Assembly: GCA_001769805.1 (NCBI GenBank)
Contig: MEPO01000016.1
Span: forward strand, 1 to 64,000
DNA length: 64,000 nucleotides
Direction: 5' to 3'
From: Bdellovibrionales bacterium GWA1_52_35
GTDB lineage: Bacteria > Bdellovibrionota > UBA1018
Positions 1 through 8,749 of this stretch are shown here, piece by piece. The notes under the pieces are model-generated. The model was not told where the DNA came from. It saw only the letters and a list, made by a program, of their open reading frames with translations, and did no database searches. A program made the position numbers and the translations under genes. Each line of letters opens with the position of its first letter. The stretch's first letter is position 1.

Positions 1-61
<61 letters not shown>

Positions 62-101
62 TCATTACGTTTCCGATATGTAGCCCCTTACGTGATTTGA
101 G

Positions 102-1238
102 TCAACGTGAAAAAGGCTTTCTTGGGCGAGACGGTCTGCGAGGAGTCGAAGAACGGGGCGCTCCAAATTCACCACTTGGCCTTGGCTTCGGCGAACCAGG
201 TCGTGAAAACTTCTTGGTAAACGGGCGCGGCGAACGCTTCTTGTCCATCGGTCCGCCCGGAGTAGGACCCGATTCGGAGCCATACGTCTTGCGGGTATTA
301 CGGAAAGGACGATCTCCGCGTTCGCTGCTGCGTGGACCAAAAGATCTGTCCGGGCGAGTAGGGCGGCCACCCGTCCGCTCACGAGGCGATTTGACGACTT
401 TGTACGTCTGTGCAGCAATCCCCTCGCGGGTCTTGGCTGCTTCAGCAGCCGCTTCGATTTCTGCTGCCGGGAGTGGCTGCGCTTGCTGATCCTTTTCGCC
501 TTCTTTCAGACGACGTAAGCCGAGTTCCGGCTGGCGGATCAGCGCTTTGACCTGTGATTCAGTCAAAATCCGGTACTGTCCTGCAGGTAATTCGCTCAAC
601 ACCAGGTGCCCGATCGCAGTGCGAACAATTCTTTCGACCAGAAAGCCCTTGGCTTCCAGGTACGTCTTCAGATCCACCGCACCTGCGCCCTGGAACGCGA
701 TCTCCAACATCGATTTGTTGGTCAGGTCTTTGGCCAGACGAACCGAGAACGGCTTGATCTGCTGATGGCGCGGCCCCATCCGGCCACCACGGGACAGGCG
801 GCTCATCTCTTCTTTGGTCAAGTGTCCGCGAACTTTTACCTGGTAAACGCGCAGGAGATCGGATTGCTTTTGCAGGTCTTCCGCAAACTGCCCGTCATTT
901 GTCAGCAGCAGCAACCCTTCGCTGTTGAAGTCCAGGCGCCCGATCGGGAATAACCGCATTTTGAACTTCGTCAAAAATTCCGAAAGCGTGGGACGGTTTT
1001 CGGGATCCGACATCGTCGAGAGCACGCCTTTGGGCTTATGGAACAAAATATAAACCGGTGCTTCAAGCTTCTGAAGGAGCTTGCCATTCACCTTGATTGC
1101 GTCTTCACCCATCGTAGCTTTGTCGCCGATCTTGGCAACCTTGCCATTGATCGTGACTGACCCCTCACGGATGAGGTCTTCTGCCTTGCGGCGCGAGGAA
1201 ATTCCTGCTTTTGCCAATATCTTCTGTAATCGTTCCAT
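102..1238 (-). CDS. rluB: Pseudouridine synthase, RsuA/RluB family
   Basis: Isomerises a uridine in rRNA to pseudouridine. An N-terminal S4 RNA-binding domain (about residues 1-60, starting MERLQKILAKAG) is followed by the catalytic domain with the family motif GRLDFNSEGLLLLTNDG, whose Asp is the nucleophile. From about residue 235 the 378-aa protein carries a long basic tail rich in Arg, Pro, Ser and Gly, which makes it longer than usual and probably disordered. The ATG at 1238 fits the S4 domain start; an upstream TTG at 1277 would add 13 residues without homology. It is the last gene of scpA-scpB-rluB, a common bacterial arrangement. RluB versus RsuA specificity is inferred from context only. 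Confidence 0.9.
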   Translation of the reverse strand: MERLQKILAKAGISSRRKAEDLIREGSVTINGKVAKIGDKATMGEDAIKVNGKLLQKLEAPVYILFHKPKGVLSTMSDPENRPTLSEFLTKFKMRLFPIGRLDFNSEGLLLLTNDGQFAEDLQKQSDLLRVYQVKVRGHLTKEEMSRLSRGGRMGPRHQQIKPFSVRLAKDLTNKSMLEIAFQGAGAVDLKTYLEAKGFLVERIVRTAIGHLVLSELPAGQYRILTESQVKALIRQPELGLRRLKEGEKDQQAQPLPAAEIEAAAEAAKTREGIAAQTYKVVKSPRERTGGRPTRPDRSFGPRSSERGDRPFRNTRKTYGSESGPTPGGPMDKKRSPRPFTKKFSRPGSPKPRPSGEFGAPRSSTPRRPSRPRKPFSR

Positions 1239-1284
1239 TTGGATCGTTGGAGTAACGCGCCGCGACCCGAAGCACAAGCAATAA

Positions 1285-2550
1285 CTACGGGTTCATCGGG
1301 GCAAGGACACCCTGCTCGCCACCCGGGGGGGGCGGGGGCAGTATCTGTTCCACCTGGTCTTCAGCGACCAAAGCGGCCTGTTTTTCGAGCTCTTTCTGCA
1401 TTTCGAGGTAAGGCGTGGATACCGGGATCGCGTTCACTTTTTCGCGGATTTCCTTAAGAATTTTTTCGTCCTCACGAGGATTGTAAATCAGATTTGTGCT
1501 CGTATCGGTTTTCATCTGGCCAACCAGGCGGCGCATTTCCTTCACGCGAGGATCTTCTTCCTCTGGATTTGCGGTCTGTGAAGCGGGGATCATTTTTTCC
1601 ACTTCATGCAGCGGAGGCATGGCCGAAAGCTCCTTCAAGCCGAAAACTTCCAGGAACTCCTGGGTGGTGGAGTAGAGCATGGGACGACCGGGCAACTCCG
1701 AGCGGCCGGTAATCTGAACCAGCTTCTTGTCCAGGAGCCCTCGGATGAAATAAGACGTGTCAACGCCACGGATCTTATCGATGTCTTCTTTCATGGCGGG
1801 CTGCTTATAAGCGATGATTGCGAGCGTTTCCATCGCGCCGCTGGAAAGCCGCTGCATCTGGATCTTTGCGAGCTTTTTGGCCAAGGCAGCACGGCCCGGC
1901 TTGGTTCTGAACTGGAAGCCTCCGGCCACAGCGACGAGCTCAAACCCGTGGTGGTTCGCTTTGTAACGATCAATCAGACTGGAAATGGCTTCCTGGAAAA
2001 CAGGAAGCGGAAGCTCGGGACCCAGGAGATCGCGGAGCTTTTCAACCGAAACAGGTTTGTCTGACATGAAAAGCAAAGCTTCGAGACACGATTCCATCTC
2101 CTGCAGGTCGAGTTCACCGTTGGGCATCACTTCTGGAGCTTTGGGAAGGGCGGCCAGCAATTCCTGGTCTGAACCCTCTTGCTCTGCCGCGTCTTGGGCC
2201 AGTTGCGCCGCGATCGCCTCGTCCTCGGCAATCTGTGCTGCCAGTTCCGCAGCGGCGTCCTGTGCTTCATCGGCTGAAAGCACTTCTTGAATTTCTGCCT
2301 GTTCGGTTTCGGCCTCGCCGATTGCATCCGAGATGCGGGCAAGCTGGTCTTCGTCTAAATCGGGCAACTCTGACATTTCCGGTTCAGAGCTTTCCAGTTC
2401 TCTGGAAAGCGCGCTCATGTCTATCGCGTCGACTTCCTCGTCGAGTTCGAGCGGCTCACTTTCCCGCTGGGCTTCGGAAACCTCGAGATTCGCCAAGCCA
2501 TACGGATTTTCGATGAATGCTACGATGTTCTGATCTTTTTCATCTTTCAT
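1285..2550 (-). CDS. scpB: Segregation and condensation protein ScpB, with long N-terminal extension
   Basis: Subunit of the SMC-ScpA-ScpB condensin that organises and segregates the chromosome. The winged-helix core begins near residue 150 (ELDLQEMESCLEALLFMSD) and runs to about residue 320, including the conserved stretch TLAIIAYKQPAMKEDIDKIRG. At 421 aa it is about twice the usual ScpB length. The first ~150 residues are an acidic Ala/Glu/Gln-rich region, and the C-terminus ends in a proline-rich tail. The ATG overlaps the scpA stop by 4 bases, so translation is probably coupled; an AGGA lies 9 bases before it. The extensions are likely disordered and of unknown role. Confidence 0.93.
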   Translation of the reverse strand: MKDEKDQNIVAFIENPYGLANLEVSEAQRESEPLELDEEVDAIDMSALSRELESSEPEMSELPDLDEDQLARISDAIGEAETEQAEIQEVLSADEAQDAAAELAAQIAEDEAIAAQLAQDAAEQEGSDQELLAALPKAPEVMPNGELDLQEMESCLEALLFMSDKPVSVEKLRDLLGPELPLPVFQEAISSLIDRYKANHHGFELVAVAGGFQFRTKPGRAALAKKLAKIQMQRLSSGAMETLAIIAYKQPAMKEDIDKIRGVDTSYFIRGLLDKKLVQITGRSELPGRPMLYSTTQEFLEVFGLKELSAMPPLHEVEKMIPASQTANPEEEDPRVKEMRRLVGQMKTDTSTNLIYNPREDEKILKEIREKVNAIPVSTPYLEMQKELEKQAALVAEDQVEQILPPPPPGGEQGVLAPMNP

Positions 2551-3386
2551 AAAGCATTTTCCTGTAAGGGGGACTCGGAAGCGGAACTGTTTTGGGGTGC
2601 AGTTGCTGCATGTAAATTCATGGCCTGGTCGAACCCGGAAGCCATGTTGAAGTCGAAATTCAGCAGTGATTCAATCAGTTCGAGATAAATATCGCCGTAG
2701 ACCTGCTCCTGATGCAGCCGGGCCTTTTTCAAGCGCGACAGCTCCAGAGAGGCGAGAAAGGTCACGACAATTTCCGGGCGGGAGGGGTCAATCGAGAGAA
2801 GTTTGCGAAGCTCAGTGAGCTTTCCGATAGCGAGCTTGCCGCCGAATTCCTGCATTTTTTCAGTCAGTGAAACGGTTTCTTTTTTAAGGACCTGCTTGCG
2901 TTTGCGCGCGTGGGCGATCGTTTTTTGATACGCGACTGTCAGAGTCGTGATGGTCATCTCTTTCCAGATGCGTTCGATCGGTGGTCTGCGATTATTTCGC
3001 GTGAAGACGTCCTGATTCAGTTGGGGCAGTTGCGCGAGATTTTCGCCCGCCGCCAGAAATCTCTGATGCTCGATCAGCTGGCGAATGAGGTCTTCCTGCG
3101 AAAGCTGGTCGTCTTCGGGGTTGAGCGCGTCGCCTTCGGTCTTCTCCTGCGGAAGGAGCGATTTGCTCTTCCAGTGGAGGAGGGTGGCGGCCATGACCAG
3201 GAATTCGCTGGCTACATCGAAATTCAGCTCCTGCATCAGGCGCACATAGGCCAGATACTGGTCGGTGATGTTCGAAATCGATACCTTCGAAATGTCGAGT
3301 TCGTGGCTCTGGATCAAGTACAATAGTAGATCCAGAGGGCCTTCGAAGCTTTCCAAACGTACGGTAATGGGTACTCTGCTTGACAA
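2547..3386 (-). CDS. scpA: Segregation and condensation protein ScpA
   Basis: Kleisin subunit that bridges the SMC heads and binds ScpB. The N-terminal signature (ESFEGPLDLLLYLIQSHELD) and the conserved EFLVMAATLLHWKSKSLLP segment are both clear; length (279 aa) is normal. The start is a TTG preceded by GAGGGGAG six bases upstream, a strong ribosome binding site that makes it better than any downstream ATG. First gene of the scpA-scpB-rluB operon, with a good promoter at 3433-3460. No anomalies seen. Confidence 0.94.
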   Translation of the reverse strand: MSSRVPITVRLESFEGPLDLLLYLIQSHELDISKVSISNITDQYLAYVRLMQELNFDVASEFLVMAATLLHWKSKSLLPQEKTEGDALNPEDDQLSQEDLIRQLIEHQRFLAAGENLAQLPQLNQDVFTRNNRRPPIERIWKEMTITTLTVAYQKTIAHARKRKQVLKKETVSLTEKMQEFGGKLAIGKLTELRKLLSIDPSRPEIVVTFLASLELSRLKKARLHQEQVYGDIYLELIESLLNFDFNMASGFDQAMNLHAATAPQNSSASESPLQENAL

Positions 3387-3432
3387 CCCGAACTCCCCTC
3401 TTCGTCAGGTTTTTGACATTGAATTTGCCCTG

Positions 3433-3460
3433 ATCATAGCGAAGAGAAGAGAGAAGGCAA
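3433..3460 (-). promoter_or_regulatory. Sigma-70-like promoter for scpA-scpB-rluB
   Basis: On the minus strand TTGCCT (3455-3460) and TATGAT (3433-3438) are separated by 16 bases. They lie about 45 bases upstream of the scpA TTG start. Sequence match only. Confidence 0.6.
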
Positions 3461-3645
3461 GCCGTATGCTCGGTTTTTTTAAGTTACTCTGAAGTGTATG
3501 AAAGTAATAAGTAAAAACGAATGAGATGGAGGCACGATCTTCCGTCAAAATGGCTGCTTGATTTCGCTGTGCATTTTCTTAAAAGGGAGTTGATTTAACC
3601 CCGTCAGTATATTAGGTTTCGTGATAACGCGCTGCGACTATGTTT

Positions 3646-3678
3646 TTGATTCGAGTCCGGTTGAATGGCATAATTCAA
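3646..3678 (+). promoter_or_regulatory. Candidate promoter and overlapping palindromic operator for nfnAB
   Basis: TTGATT (3646-3651) and CATAAT (3669-3674) are separated by 17 bases. An inverted repeat TTGAAT-N6-ATTCAA (3661-3678) covers the -10 box, the position expected of a repressor site. The rest of the gap between scpA and nfnA (3387-3722) holds the scpA promoter and no further gene that I can support. Confidence 0.45.
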
Positions 3679-3722
3679 CGGAATCAAAAGCTAATATTTT
3701 TACAATAGCAAGAGGTCATCCG

Positions 3723-4568
3723 ATGTTTGAAGTCCTGAGTAATGAAATCCTGGCCCCTGATTTACACAAGATGGTCGTCAGAGCCCCCCGCGTGGCCAAA
3801 GCACGCAAAGCGGGTCAATTTGTCATTGTCCGTGCTGATGTGGGCGATGAGCGGATTCCGCTGACGATTGGGGATGCGGATGCAGAGCACGGGACCATTT
3901 CCTTATTCATTCAGGCAATCGGTGCTTCGACGCGCAAGCTCGTGGGCATTCATTCGGGCGGCAACATCCGTGACGTCGCGGGCCCCCTCGGACTTGCGAC
4001 CCATATCCAGAACTGGGGCAGAGTGGCCTGCATTGGAGGCGGCGTGGGAACCGCAGTTCTTTATCCTCTGGTCAAAGCCCTCGCTCATGCCGGCAATGAG
4101 ATCACAACTATTATCGGCGGCCGTTCCTCTCCTTATGTCATTCTCGTGGAAGAACTTTCGGTTCTCTCCAAAGATCTTCAGATCACGACGGACGACGGAA
4201 GCATGGGGCGCAAGGGGTTTGTGACCAACGCGCTGGCCGATCTGATGAAAAACCCCGCGACGCGTCCCAACGCGGTTTTCGCGGTGGGGCCGGGCCCGAT
4301 GATGAAGGCAGTTGCGGAAATGACCCGCCCGGAAAAAATTGAGACCATCGTCAGCCTGAATCCGATCATGATCGACGGCACCGGCATGTGCGGCGGTTGC
4401 CGAGTGGATGTGGGCGGAGAAGTGAAATTCGCCTGTGTCGATGGCCCCGAGTTTGACGGCCATCTCGTGGATTTCGACCTCCTTCGGGATCGTCTGGCCA
4501 CGTACAAGACCCAGGAAGAACGGGCCAATGCCCGCTGCGTCGATGGCGCCTGCAAGATCCGCAAATAA
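3723..4568 (+). CDS. nfnA: Electron-bifurcating ferredoxin:NADP+ oxidoreductase, small subunit (NfnA / SudB-like)
   Basis: FAD- and [2Fe-2S]-containing subunit related to dihydroorotate dehydrogenase electron-transfer subunit PyrK. With NfnB it couples NADH and reduced ferredoxin to NADP+ reduction. The N-terminal flavin domain includes GQFVIVRADVGDERIPLTIGD. The nucleotide-binding part has IGGGVGTAVLYPL. A C-terminal Cys cluster (GMCGGCRV ... FACVDGPEFDG) binds the iron-sulfur centre. The ATG at 3723 follows an AAGAGGTC motif; an in-frame extension back to 3621 lacks homology. Followed 21 bases later by nfnB. The reaction direction, or an annotation as sulfide dehydrogenase, cannot be decided from sequence. 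Confidence 0.88.
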   Translation: MFEVLSNEILAPDLHKMVVRAPRVAKARKAGQFVIVRADVGDERIPLTIGDADAEHGTISLFIQAIGASTRKLVGIHSGGNIRDVAGPLGLATHIQNWGRVACIGGGVGTAVLYPLVKALAHAGNEITTIIGGRSSPYVILVEELSVLSKDLQITTDDGSMGRKGFVTNALADLMKNPATRPNAVFAVGPGPMMKAVAEMTRPEKIETIVSLNPIMIDGTGMCGGCRVDVGGEVKFACVDGPEFDGHLVDFDLLRDRLATYKTQEERANARCVDGACKIRK

Positions 4569-4589
4569 ATTCAGAACTCGGAGACTTTT

Positions 4590-6008
4590 ATGTCCAAAAC
4601 ACCTGTGATGACGATGAAAGAAAGAATGGCTGTTCCCCGCGTGAAAATGCCGGAGCTCGATGCGAAGGTCCGCAGCAGAAATTTTGAAGAAGTGAATCGC
4701 GGTTTACCTGAAGAGCTTGCGATTCTTGAAGCCCAGCGCTGCCTCAACTGCAAGAACAGGAAATGCGTGGAAGGCTGCCCCGTCGGCGTTTCCATCCCTG
4801 AGTTCATCAGTGCGCTGGCCACCGGTGATATTTCCGGTGCCGCCAGGATTCTCAAGAAAGATACAGCCCTTCCGGCGGTCTGCGGTCGCGTCTGCCCCCA
4901 GGAAACGCAATGCGAGCAACTCTGCATCCGCGGCGTGAAGAGCAATCCCGTTGCCATCGGTTATCTCGAGCGCTTTGTCGCGGACTGGGCCCTCGAAAAT
5001 CCGGAACAGGTCACTGAAAAAACAGAGATCATTCCCAGCGGCAAATCCGTCGCGATCGTTGGTGCCGGTCCTGCCGGCCTGACGGCGGCCGGGGAACTTG
5101 CGCGCAAAGGTCACAAAGTCACGATGTTTGAGGCGCTCCACGACACTGGCGGTGTGCTCCGTTACGGGATTCCTGAATTTCGGCTCCCGAAAGAGATTAT
5201 CGACAAGGAAGTGACCAAGCTGGCGGAGATGGGGGTCTCGATCGAATGCAATGTGGTGATCGGCAAGACATTGACTTTGAATGAGCTACGTCAGGATTTC
5301 AATGCCGTCTTCATCGCCAACGGGGCAGGTCTGCCGATGATGATGAACATTCCCGGCGAGAACCTCAAAGGCGTGCTCTCGGCCAATGAATTCCTGACCC
5401 GGGTCAATCTCATGGGGGCCGGACAGACGGAAAACGTCGCAACTCCAATCATCAAGGGCAACCGTGTGGCAGTCGTCGGCGCCGGCAATACCGCCATGGA
5501 CTGCGTGCGGACCGCGCGCCGTCTGGGTGCGGATCGTGCCATGATCATCTATCGCCGTACGGAAGCCGAGATGCCGGCCCGCAAGGAAGAAATTCATCAC
5601 GCCAAAGAAGAGGGTGTCGAGTTTGTCCTGCTCACGGCTCCGCTCGAAGTGATCGCAGACGAGAACAAGTGGGCTACCGGCCTGAAATGTCAGAAGATGC
5701 AGCTTGGGGAACCCGATGCTTCGGGGCGCCGCAAACCGATGCCGATCGAAGGGGCTTACGAAGTCATTCCGGTCGATGTCGTGATCAATGCCCTGGGCAC
5801 GCGCGCAAATCCCCTGCTGACCCAGACCGCTCCGGAGCTGAAGCTCAATAGGTGGGGTAACGTCGAGGCTGATGGAAATACGGGCCTGACCAGCATTGAA
5901 GGTGTTTTTGCCGGTGGAGATATCGTGCGCGGCGGGGCGACCGTGATTCTGGCCATGGGTGATGGCAAGAGAGCGGCGGCCTCGATTCACGAGTATCTGA
6001 GCAAGTAA
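4590..6008 (+). CDS. nfnB: Electron-bifurcating ferredoxin:NADP+ oxidoreductase, large subunit (NfnB / GltD-like)
   Basis: Member of the glutamate synthase small-subunit family that partners with NfnA. The N-terminal iron-sulfur domain carries two Cys groups (RCLNCKNRKCVEGCPVGV and CGRVCPQETQCEQLC). Two Rossmann folds follow: FAD (AIVGAGPAGLTAAGELARKG, about residue 155) and NADPH (VAVVGAGNTAMDCVRTARRLG, about residue 290), then a C-terminal VFAGGDIVRGGATVILAMG motif. Length 472 aa matches the family. A GGAG lies six bases before the ATG. The pair with nfnA, and the absence of a glutamate synthase large subunit, argue against a role as GltD. Confidence 0.88.
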   Translation: MSKTPVMTMKERMAVPRVKMPELDAKVRSRNFEEVNRGLPEELAILEAQRCLNCKNRKCVEGCPVGVSIPEFISALATGDISGAARILKKDTALPAVCGRVCPQETQCEQLCIRGVKSNPVAIGYLERFVADWALENPEQVTEKTEIIPSGKSVAIVGAGPAGLTAAGELARKGHKVTMFEALHDTGGVLRYGIPEFRLPKEIIDKEVTKLAEMGVSIECNVVIGKTLTLNELRQDFNAVFIANGAGLPMMMNIPGENLKGVLSANEFLTRVNLMGAGQTENVATPIIKGNRVAVVGAGNTAMDCVRTARRLGADRAMIIYRRTEAEMPARKEEIHHAKEEGVEFVLLTAPLEVIADENKWATGLKCQKMQLGEPDASGRRKPMPIEGAYEVIPVDVVINALGTRANPLLTQTAPELKLNRWGNVEADGNTGLTSIEGVFAGGDIVRGGATVILAMGDGKRAAASIHEYLSK

Positions 6009-6023
6009 GCCGCAGGCCCGCGA

Positions 6024-7040
6024 TCAGGCGCGACCTTGGGGTGAGACGAGTCCCATCCGGTCATAAACCCGCTTGAGCGTGCGTTGCGCGCGGACGCGTG
6101 CCTTTTCGGCGCCACGTTGCAGGACTGAATCAAGATAAGCGCGGTCACTCATCAGCTCGTCTGCCCGATTGCGAATGGGCGCGACGGCCTGGACCACGAT
6201 TTCGGCTGTTTCCAGCTTCAGATGTCCATATTGCTTGCCGGCATACGAGAGGACGAGCTCCGGAATGGATTTCCCGGTCAGGGAGGACTGAATCGCCAGC
6301 AGATTCCGGATGCCGGGCTTGGTGTCATCATCGGTGATTTCAGTGCCGGAATCGGTTACCGCACGTTTGAGCTTTTTGCGGATCTGATCATCCGTATCGG
6401 TCAGGTAGATGGCGCTGCTTACATCCGGATCGGATTTGGACATCTTGGCAGTCGGGTCCTGCAGACTCATGATCCTGGCGCCAACGGGCGGAATATAAAC
6501 TTCCGGAACCTTAAAAAGGTCTTTGCCGTAAGTATTGTTCATCCGGATCGCGATATCGCGCGTGAGTTCGACGTGTTGTTTTTGATCATGACCGATGGGC
6601 ACGAGTTCCGTGTCATAGAGTAGAATATCGGAAGCCATCAGAACGGGATAGGTGAAGAGGCCTGCGGGAATATTGGCTCCCTGTTTGGCACTCTTGTCCT
6701 TGAATTGCGTCATGCGGTTCAGCTCACCCATGTAGCTGTTGCAGGTGAGAATCCAGGCGAGTTCCGTGTGCTCGGGGACTTGGGACTGGATGAAAACGGC
6801 CGCATCTTCCGGATGAATTCCGGCGGCAAGGTAAGTGGCGATTGCCCGATAGGTCTGCTCGAGCAGCATCTTGGGATCCTGCCGCACGGTGATCGCGTGG
6901 AGGTTCACGGCAAAGAAGATACAGTCATAGTTCTCCTGCAGCTTCACCCAGTTTCGCAGGGCTCCGATGTAGTTGCCAATCGTGAGCTGACTCGAAGGCT
7001 GGATCGCCGACAACATGACTTTTTTCTGGTTTGAAGACAT
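6024..7040 (-). CDS. trpS: Tryptophan--tRNA ligase
   Basis: Charges tRNA-Trp in the cytoplasm. It is a class I synthetase of normal length (338 aa) with the HIGH-equivalent in QPSSQLTIGNYIGALRNW and the KMSKS loop in DPTAKMSKSDPDV. GAGAGGA sits seven bases before the ATG, fixing the start. It ends 15 bases from the convergent nfnB with no terminator hairpin visible between them. Downstream partner of the M50 protease gene. Confidence 0.97.
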   Translation of the reverse strand: MSSNQKKVMLSAIQPSSQLTIGNYIGALRNWVKLQENYDCIFFAVNLHAITVRQDPKMLLEQTYRAIATYLAAGIHPEDAAVFIQSQVPEHTELAWILTCNSYMGELNRMTQFKDKSAKQGANIPAGLFTYPVLMASDILLYDTELVPIGHDQKQHVELTRDIAIRMNNTYGKDLFKVPEVYIPPVGARIMSLQDPTAKMSKSDPDVSSAIYLTDTDDQIRKKLKRAVTDSGTEITDDDTKPGIRNLLAIQSSLTGKSIPELVLSYAGKQYGHLKLETAEIVVQAVAPIRNRADELMSDRAYLDSVLQRGAEKARVRAQRTLKRVYDRMGLVSPQGRA

Positions 7041-7067
7041 GAGCGGTTCCTCTCTTTGAACGCAGGT

Positions 7068-7745
7068 CTAAAAGTCGGAGATGCCGAAGAGCAGAGCCAT
7101 CAAATACAGGGTGGCGTTGGTGAAAAACCGGATCGGATAAGCAAGGACGGAAAACACGCCCGTGATCAAAAGTGCCATCAGAATAAAGAAGCTGTATTGC
7201 GCGATCATTTCATATTTGCGGGCGGCTTCGTACGGCAGGAACACGCCAAGGATTTTACTTCCATCCAGGGGGGGAAGAGGAATGAGGTTGAAAATCCCGA
7301 GAGCGTAATTCAGCGAAACCGAAATGTAGGCCATCGCGAAGAGTGGCTCATAGAGATAAAAATCCTGCGGAACCCAAAGCTTGATCATGCAGAAAACAGC
7401 GGCTGAAATAATCGCGAGCACAAAATTCATTCCGGGGCCGGCAAAGGAAACCCAGAAGAGCCCGTGCTTGTACTTGTGGAATCGGTTCGGGTTGATCGGC
7501 ACGGGCCGGGCCCAGCCAAAAAGCAGACCCATTCCGCTCAACATGTTGATCAGCGGGAAAAGCACGGTGCCGATCGGATCCATGTGGGGTAGGGGATTGA
7601 GAGTGAGGCGTCCGGCGTTCTTGGCTGTATCGTCACCCCATTTATGAGCCACGAAACCGTGTGCAAATTCATGGAAAACAACAGCCATGATGAAAGGAAC
7701 AATCTGGACGGACATCATTTGAAAACGTTCGGCAAAGGAACCCAT
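7068..7745 (-). CDS. Site-2 protease family (M50) membrane metalloprotease
   Basis: Intramembrane zinc protease-like protein, 225 aa with several hydrophobic segments. The zinc-binding HEFAHGFVAHKWGD is near residue 25 and the second metal motif NLIPLPPLDGSKIL is near residue 155, the standard arrangement of the short M50B family found beside trpS/scpA in many bacteria. The substrate is unknown. No clear Shine-Dalgarno is seen before the ATG at 7745, so a start at the MM pair nine residues later is possible. Confidence 0.88.
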   Translation of the reverse strand: MGSFAERFQMMSVQIVPFIMAVVFHEFAHGFVAHKWGDDTAKNAGRLTLNPLPHMDPIGTVLFPLINMLSGMGLLFGWARPVPINPNRFHKYKHGLFWVSFAGPGMNFVLAIISAAVFCMIKLWVPQDFYLYEPLFAMAYISVSLNYALGIFNLIPLPPLDGSKILGVFLPYEAARKYEMIAQYSFFILMALLITGVFSVLAYPIRFFTNATLYLMALLFGISDF

Positions 7746-7807
7746 AACTTATTGGGTAGCACGGAACAGGCTGCGCTTCAATGGATCAGGGGGGGGCTAG
7801 GGGACCC

Positions 7808-8749
7808 TCAGGATCCGCCACGGGGGTGAAACTTGCGGTGGGCGGATTTGAGATAAGCCGGTGTGACGTGCGTGTAGATCTGCGTGGTTGAAAGATCCGA
7901 GTGGCCTAGGAGGACTTGAAGCGAACGGAGATTGATGCCTGATTGCATGAGGTGCGTGGCGAACGAGTGCCGCAGGACGTGAGGTGAAATATCCGGAGTG
8001 AGCCCGGCCTGCGACGCCAGAAGCTTGAGAATCTTCCAGAAGGCCTGGCGAGTGAGCGCCTGGCCGCGGTAGTTCACAAAGACATGATCCGTCTGCGGCT
8101 TCAGCGCTGGCCGGTGACCCTCGAGAAATTCGCGCAGTCGCTCGCCGGCAACCGGAGCAAAGGGGGTGATTCGCTGTTTGTCGCCTTTGCCGGTGATCCG
8201 GAGGTAACCGAGGGAAAGATCGAAATCGTGTACCGAAATCCCGACGAGTTCTGAAACTCGGAGGCCGGACGCATAGAGTAGATAGAGCATCGCGCGATCC
8301 CGGGCGCGGAGGTGCTCGCCCAGTGCATCTGGATAGGGAATGCCATCGTCGGCCGCAGCCAGGAGAAGAACAACCTGCTCATTACTGAGAAATTTTGGCA
8401 GCCGCTGCGGCTTCCGGGGGGTTTCGAGCCGATCGGCGGGATTTTCCTTCAAAGCGAGATCCCGAACACAGTAAAGGAAGAACTGTCGGATGGCGCTTGT
8501 TTTGCGAGCGACCGAAGAGGCGGAGTGGCCCCTGTGGGTGAGTTCACTGATGTAGCCGTTGAGGTCCGTTTCAGAAACGCAGTTGACGGATTTCGTCGAC
8601 AGCCAGGCCGATAACTGCAGGAGATCGCGTCGATAGGCCTCAATCGTCTTGTCTGCCGCTCCAGCGTCTACCCTGCGCGATTCAAGAAAACCCTCAACCG
8701 CGCGATCGAGAGCCGAAGCGTTACTCGACGATTTTGAAGTATTTTTCAT
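7808..8749 (-). CDS. xerD: Tyrosine recombinase, XerC/XerD family
   Basis: Site-specific recombinase expected to resolve chromosome dimers at dif. An N-terminal SAM-like core-binding domain (about residues 15-100) is followed by the catalytic domain with all active residues: Arg in YASGLRVSELVG, Lys in TGKGDKQRITP, HVLRHSFATHL, LLGHSDLSTTQIY with His and the Tyr nucleophile. I chose the ATG at 8749 (AAGG five bases upstream) over a TTG at 8764; either overlaps the end of the FecR gene. Chromosomal context and lack of phage genes argue against a mobile-element integrase. XerC versus XerD is not certain. Confidence 0.88.
   Translation of the reverse strand: MKNTSKSSSNASALDRAVEGFLESRRVDAGAADKTIEAYRRDLLQLSAWLSTKSVNCVSETDLNGYISELTHRGHSASSVARKTSAIRQFFLYCVRDLALKENPADRLETPRKPQRLPKFLSNEQVVLLLAAADDGIPYPDALGEHLRARDRAMLYLLYASGLRVSELVGISVHDFDLSLGYLRITGKGDKQRITPFAPVAGERLREFLEGHRPALKPQTDHVFVNYRGQALTRQAFWKILKLLASQAGLTPDISPHVLRHSFATHLMQSGINLRSLQVLLGHSDLSTTQIYTHVTPAYLKSAHRKFHPRGGS

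Noticed and set aside
3621-3722. Upstream start of nfnA
   Set aside because: The added residues have no homology and the region holds the promoter and palindrome; the ATG at 3723 fits the family start.
7808-8749. Integrase of a mobile element
   Set aside because: The sequence fits XerC/D and the neighbours are housekeeping genes; no attachment sites or cargo seen.
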